NCBI GenBank assembly: GCA_017654935.2
Contig: CM065682.1
Coordinates: 35,950,441 to 36,014,440 of the forward strand
DNA from: Phymorhynchus buccinoides
Taxonomy: Eukaryota > Mollusca > Gastropoda > Neogastropoda > Raphitomidae
Direction: 5' to 3'
DNA length: 64,000 nucleotides
Translations under genes and position numbers: made by a program
Notes under the pieces: generated by a model
Told to the model about the DNA's origin: nothing
What the model saw: only the letters and a program-made list of their open reading frames with translations
The model's database searches: none
In this document: positions 58,895-64,000 of the stretch, one piece after another
Position numbering within the stretch: the first letter of the stretch is position 1
Layout of the letters: each line of letters starts with the position of its first letter

Positions 58895-59439
58895 CTCTGG
58901 GGACAACTGACAAAAAATAACGAAAATAATATTCCAGCATTCATTGTCAATCAGGGCGTGGCATAAACAATAAAACGTGTGCACTGAACAGATACAAAAA
59001 AAGAGGCTTTGAGTGCACACTCTAATCAAAGCCTGTGCGTATTTTGCCAGAAGCAATGGCTCCTGTTCCCCCATATTATCAAGTATCAGACAATAGCCAA
59101 GAAACACAAAATATATGCTCTTTTTTTGAGCAGACAATAAAATGCTTACAAATATAGAATATTGGTACATGCTAGCATCATCAGGGCCCTGCATCAGGGC
59201 CCTGCATCGGATGCAGACAGGCCACATTTCGATTTCTCTCTTTGTGACATAACTCTTTAACAATTAAAGCCAGCGCGGTACTATATAAGCAAGCAGTATG
59301 CTAAAAATGTCAGTTTTTGCTTGGCGCTCACAGTGAAAGCATCCTTTTTCAAATAAAAGAGGAGGGAAAAACTACACTCGTGCAGGCGAAAGCCCGCAGC
59401 TAGGGGAGTCACTGGCTTGTTTCTCTCTCTCCTCTCCCA

Positions 59440-59484
59440 CTCACAACTGACTACCCGATTCCTGGGATCGGCTCTTTTATAGCC
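59440..59484 (-). promoter_or_regulatory. Candidate TATA/initiator core promoter
   Basis: Minus strand reads GGGCTATAAAAGAGCC and, about 33 bp on, TCAGTT (an initiator match). The spacing fits a Pol II core promoter. No recognisable gene follows; a 138-codon ORF (59263-58847) downstream runs into the hAT-like element and looks accidental. An LTR promoter is possible. Confidence 0.35.
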
Positions 59485-60198
59485 CAGTTGTGCCTTTAAT
59501 AACAGCAGCACAGATCATGCATGCAACACGACCAGCAGTGCAAAAGAGCGGGAGAAACTGGAGGCAAAAGCCTTATACATCAACCTACTAACACCTTCCC
59601 TCCTCCACTAAACATAGTCTTACACCCCTGGAAACAAATAGGGGCCTACCATAATTATGCTTAACATTATTTTATCCCATTTAATCAGTAGTAGCACACA
59701 CTAATCTTCAAAAATATAAGTGATTTTGTGCATTTGTTCACAAGATATCGCAGGGACAGACAGAAACGTCCAACAAACATGCATGATAGATTGGATTTGC
59801 TTCCTGAGAAGTGTGGTGGTGAATTAACGGCTATTTCTTTGTGTGTCCCTAAACCTAAACTCAAATGAATGTCAAAGCTTCTGCATATGTGCATGTACAC
59901 ACACAAACACACGGACGCATGCACGGAGACACACACACTACCATCCTCTGTAGACTTACAAGCACCATTATAGCCATACAGCACACATCTAAATTAAGTC
60001 ATTTGTTCTCAATGGAGTAGTTCTACCGATTATCATTTCTTTTATAATTCAATACACAAAGGTAAAAATATTTTTCTAAACTGTACAAAAACAACAAAAA
60101 TGTTTTGCATCAGACTTTTACATAGATTGCTCCCAACACAGAGATAATTATTGTTTGTGGCTCAAATCCACAAACATAGAAATAAATTGGAGTTGTTT

Positions 60199-60372
60199 TT
60201 TTTTTTCGGTTTTTTTTTTTTTTTTTTTGTTTTGTTTTTTTTTTTGTCTTTTTTTTGTCGGTCTTTTGTGTATCGATTCCTCCTTTTTTTTTTCTTCTTG
60301 TATTTTTTTTTTTTTGTGCACGGGTTGGTTTTTTTTGTTTTTGGTTTCTCTGTCTTTTTTTTTTCTTTGTAG
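60199..60372. repeat. Low-complexity T-rich tract
   Basis: About 170 bp of T with G/C interruptions, which creates long but meaningless Lys-rich and Phe-rich ORFs. Confidence 0.95.
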
Positions 60373-60689
60373 GTCGGTCTGTCGTTCCAAAATTGTCGCC
60401 CTTCAAATCGAGGCTACACTTCAAATTAATTGAGGCCGCTCTTTAAAATGATGTAAATGATGTATTTTAAAAGCGTACAAAATAACAAACATACTTAAAT
60501 ACAGACACTGCAACAGACACGAACGAGTATGCGGTGCTTCTTTGGATGAGTATAAGTAGGATACAATAGTTTTAAAAATGTTTTCCAAAAGATATAAAAA
60601 AGTTACGAAATGGTGCAGAGATAACATTATGGGTTTACAGATTAAAAAATTATTGGAAAATCCAGGGGAGGTGACTCATGATTTGGAGT

Positions 60690-61240
60690 GGTAAGAAATA
60701 GACCGCTGGGCGTGCCACAAACCGTATTGCGAATCCGCGCTTGTTTCGATGTAAAATTGTGGAATCTCCTATCTGTAACTTTTGTGAACAAGAAGAGTGA
60801 ACTATTCCACATATGTTTTTTGAAAGCATTGTTGTTAAGAGATTATGGAGAAATCTTCAAGGCTTGTTAAAAGATAAATGTCAGCACTACAATAACTTGA
60901 ATTTAGATAAGGAGCTGGGCCTGTATTCCCACGTTGAGATAGCATGAGACTTAGCATCACTGATGCTAACTTAGAAGCTCTTCCCAAAAGTCCTATTATA
61001 AATCCTATAGGACATTGGAAGAGATTATAAGTTAGCATCATGCTAAGTCTCATGCTATCCTCAACGTGAATACAGGCCCAGGTTCTTTTTGGGGTGAAGC
61101 AGCAAGTGAAAACTGACAAAGTTATAGATTTTATTCTGCTGCTTGCCAAGTTCTATGTTTACAAATGTAAATGACAAAATGTTCATCCTAACCTTCCTGT
61201 CTTTCTTAACCAGTCTTAAGTTACAGATTTAATCTCGAAA
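60690..61240 (+). pseudogene. L1-like LINE fragment (zf-RVT) interrupted by a MITE
   Basis: Reads ICNFCEQEE, stop, TIPHMFFES, then LWRNLQGLLKDKCQHYNNLN, and after the insertion at 60916-61080 continues VLFGVKQQVKTDKVIDFILL and LLAKFYVYKCK. It is the same domain as the copy at 19.5-19.9 kb and is followed by a GT-rich tract as well (61510-61670). Stops and the insertion show that it is dead. Confidence 0.75.
60916..61080. mobile_element. 165-bp palindromic MITE inside an L1-like fragment
   Basis: The ends TGGGCCTGTATTC / GAATACAGGCCCA extend into ~65-bp arms (AGCATGAGACTTAGCAT in both). Its removal restores the reading frame GAG-CTG-GTT-CTT-TTT of the interrupted zf-RVT domain. The target duplication is too short to define. 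Confidence 0.8.
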
Positions 61241-62635
61241 AATATTTTTCCTTTCTGAACAATAATTCAAGACAATTTGAAGAACACTGGTTTCCCTATT
61301 CCCCTGTTTATTTGTTAGCTTCCTTTGTGATGTTCATCAGTTGTGTAAACCTTGAAATTCTTTGTCTTACAAGTTTGTTTTCAGTCCACTCTTGACAATT
61401 TATGAGTTGAATAATTACTAGCTAATCATATGTCCCTTTCTATTGTTATGAACTTTTCCAGATCATTAGTTTGTTTTTTTCCATCCCGCTAAGCATTGGC
61501 CTATGTATATGATGGTGTGTGTTGTTGTGTGTTGTGTGTTGTGTGTGTTGTTTTGTTTTTTGTGTGTGTTTGGTGTGTGTGTTTGTGTGTGTGTGCTGCG
61601 TGTGTGCGTGTATGTTGTATGTGCATGTTGCGTTTGTGTGTTTGTGTGTGGGTGTGAGTGTGTGTGTTGTTTTATTATTGGCAACAGTTGGGTGACAGTG
61701 AAGAAAAGTTGGCAGCTGTATGTAGTTTTGATTGTTATATCCTATCCTCCTGTCATCGCTGTTGTGTTATTGTCATTCTTAGAATAAAGATGATGGTGAT
61801 GATGATGGAAGGGGGATATGTTGGTCGAATATTTTTATAATTATGTGGTGAGCGTGATGACGGCAAAGGAAACAGTAACAAACTGTGAGTGTTAAAATGG
61901 ATTGCTTTCCTATTCTGTTTGCTATTAATTATTAATCACTGTCCTAGTGAAAATGATGGTGAGGACGAAGGTGATGAGGACAGTCAGTGCTGTATTAAAA
62001 ATCCACTATCATTGTCCTGGTATATTTATGAGCACGCTATTACACTGCTAACATTCTGCTCTTGCCAGTTGGCGCAGCTGTCATGGCTTTGCCCTTCCAC
62101 GGGACCATTACTATGCTTTATTGTGTGTGAATGTGTGAGTGAAGAGTGAAAACGAAAATTTTTAAAAAATGGGAAAAAATAGAAAAATTTTTTGCATAAA
62201 TAAATTCAGCAAAATTCCCAATCCGCACGATTCTCTTTTCTTCGCCTTAGGCAGCCACCTTCATCACGTTGAAGATTCTGCTGCACTTTAGGGGTAGTCC
62301 GAACGACAAAAAAAAAAGAAGAAAAAGTCAGCATATTGGTCCTGTTTCTACATATTTTGTGAAAAGGCGGAGAGGCTTTTCAGTTTTCTTGGAGAGTTTG
62401 GCGCGTATGAGGAGAGGAGAGTTCGTGAAGGCGATGATATTACTGAATCCGATGAATAGGTGAAGAGAAGACCCAGGTCACCAGTTGTTTCCTGCCACAG
62501 TGAAAACCAAGCATTGTGTAATTCAATGATGTCAACCTCTTTCACCACAATGTGATCATAAGTCCTACCGCCCTTCTTTTTTTTTCTGAAAATAAACATC
62601 AGGATCCCTCCTCCCAAGGCTGAACAAGAACAGAA

Positions 62636-64000
62636 TGTTGAAAGGAATAACAAAATATGCTATCTGATTACATCATATCTTTTCCATCCCCAGCGAGGAA
62701 ATAACACAATAGGCTAGCTGATTACATCATTAATTTTTCCCACCCATCGGTTCCAACAAAACGAATGTTTTGAAAGGACATAACCAATAGGCTATCTGAT
62801 TAGCATCATTAACTTTTCCATTCCCATCAGTGCAACAACGAAGGTTGAAAGGACATAACAAAATAGAGGCTATCGGATTACATCATTAACTTTTCCAATC
62901 CCATACTTCAACCAAAAACTGAAGGTTGAAAGAAATCACAAAACAGGCCTATCTGATTTTACATCATTAACTTTTCCATCCATCGGTTCAACTAAACAGA
63001 AGGTTAAATGAAAATAACGAAATGCTATCTAATGGCATCATTAACTTTTTCCAATCCCATCGGTCCCACAAAACGAAGGTTTAAGGAAATAACAAATATA
63101 GGCTATCTGATTACACATAACTTTTCCATCCCATCGGTCAGGCACAAAACATAAGGTTGAAAGGAAAATAACAAAATAGGCTAATACTGGAATTAACCAT
63201 CTTACTTTTCCATCCCATCGGTCAACAAAAGCTGAAGGTTGAAAGGAAATACAAAAATAGTCTTCCTGAATACATCCTTAACTTTTCCATCCCCATCGAG
63301 TCGCAACCAGAAGGTTGAAAAGGAAAATAACAAATAGTGCTATCTGATGACATCATTAACTTTTCCACATCCAATCGGTCAACTAAACAGAAGGTTAAAA
63401 GGAAATACAAAATTAGGGCTATCTGATTACATCATTAACTATTTCCATCCCATCGGTCAACTAAACTGAGGTTGAAAGGAAATAACAAAATAGGCTATCT
63501 GATTACATCTTAACTTTTCCATCCCATTCGTCAACGAAACAGAAGGTTGAAAAATAAAAAAATAAGGCTATCTGATTACATCATTAACTTTTCTTCCATT
63601 CGCCATTCGGTCCAACTAAACAGAAGTTGAAAGGAAAATAACACATACGCTCAATCTGATGAACTCATAACTTTTCCATCCCCGGTCAACTAAGCAGAAG
63701 TTTGAAGGGAAACTAACAAATTGCTATCCTGATTACATCATTAACTTTCATCCATCGTTCAACTTAACAGAAGGTGACAGGCAATAACAAATAGGCTATC
63801 TGATTACATCATTAAACTTTTCCATTCCCATCGGTCAACTGAACTGAAGGGTGAAAGGAAATAGACAAAATAGGCTTATCTGATTACATCATTAATTTTC
63901 CATCCCATCGGTCAAAGCTAAAAACCGAAGGTTGAAAGGAACTTAACAAAAGAGGCTATCTGATTTACCTCATTAAGCTTGTCCATCCCATGCGGTCAAC
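62636..64000 (+). repeat. ~77-bp tandem array with many indels, runs off the window
   Basis: About 17 units containing GGTTGAAAGGAAATAACAAA, GGCTATCTGATTACATCATT and AACTTTTCCATCCCATCGGT. Units differ mostly by single-base insertions and deletions in short homopolymers, unlike the substitution-type variation of the other arrays. Confidence 0.9.

Noticed and set aside
60110..60446. Lys-rich and Phe-rich ORFs on both strands
   Set aside because: Translation of a T-rich low-complexity tract.
61889..62149. 86-codon ORF with a signal-peptide-like start and acidic stretch
   Set aside because: The hydrophobic start and GATGAGGAC repeat resemble a secreted propeptide, but there is no homology, exon structure or Cys framework; likely chance after the LINE end.

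Overview
The window is eukaryotic, repeat-dense animal DNA with long introns and scattered short exons; I see no prokaryotic or viral gene organisation. Phase-consistent exons with GT/AG borders, a GH18 chitinase-type gene, a voltage-gated calcium channel beta-subunit N-terminus and very many (AC)n, (CT)n, poly-C and minisatellite arrays fit an invertebrate metazoan. My inference, not proven here, is a mollusc, probably a gastropod. Most short ORFs in the window are shadows of repeats.

Three genes can be supported. (1) Minus strand, 18650 down to 605: seven coding exons of a secreted GH18 chitinase-like protein (359 residues visible, intact DxxDxDxE catalytic motif), running off the left edge before its C-terminus. 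Its introns hold a 2.47-kb LTR-like element (6926-9399), a ~160-bp satellite (about 9405-10875) and two hAT-like elements. (2) Plus strand, 25280 to 28810: a four-exon gene for a 113-residue protein that I do not recognise; start, stop, all splice sites and all phases agree. (3) Minus strand, 45572 to 41738: the first two coding exons of a calcium channel beta subunit (CACNB type). The later SH3 and guanylate-kinase-like exons were not found at lower coordinates.

Region by region: 0.6-18.7 kb, chitinase gene with intronic repeats; 19-25 kb, L1-like zf-RVT fragment, a foldback pair of ~330-bp arms (21.9/24.4 kb) and an Arg/Pro-rich ORF; 25.3-28.8 kb, small gene; 29.9-30.4 kb, a 500-N assembly gap; 32.1-33.5 kb, a 54-bp minisatellite ended by an 827-bp hAT-like insertion; 35-38 kb, foldback elements; 40.6-43 kb, three elements with TTTAACCCCTTCACTGCCA-type ends; 42.4-44.5 kb, LINE debris inside CACNB intron 1; 46.4-48 kb, nested repeats including two 214-bp palindromic MITEs; 48.7-50.7 kb, a modular repeat field; 53.8-55.1 kb, a 32-bp minisatellite abutting a broken LINE reverse transcriptase (55.1-56.7 kb); 58.2-58.9 kb, a hAT-like element still carrying a BED-type zinc finger; 60.7-61.2 kb, an L1-like fragment split by a palindromic MITE; 62.6-64 kb, a ~77-bp tandem array with many small indels.

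The three genes show no functional link; the window is best read as gene-poor DNA shaped by nested transposons and tandem repeats. I found no undescribed system with coordinated parts. The most original signals are the small unrecognised gene, the group of non-autonomous elements with 5-6-bp target duplications, and the satellite that shares its core motif with nearby terminal-inverted-repeat elements.
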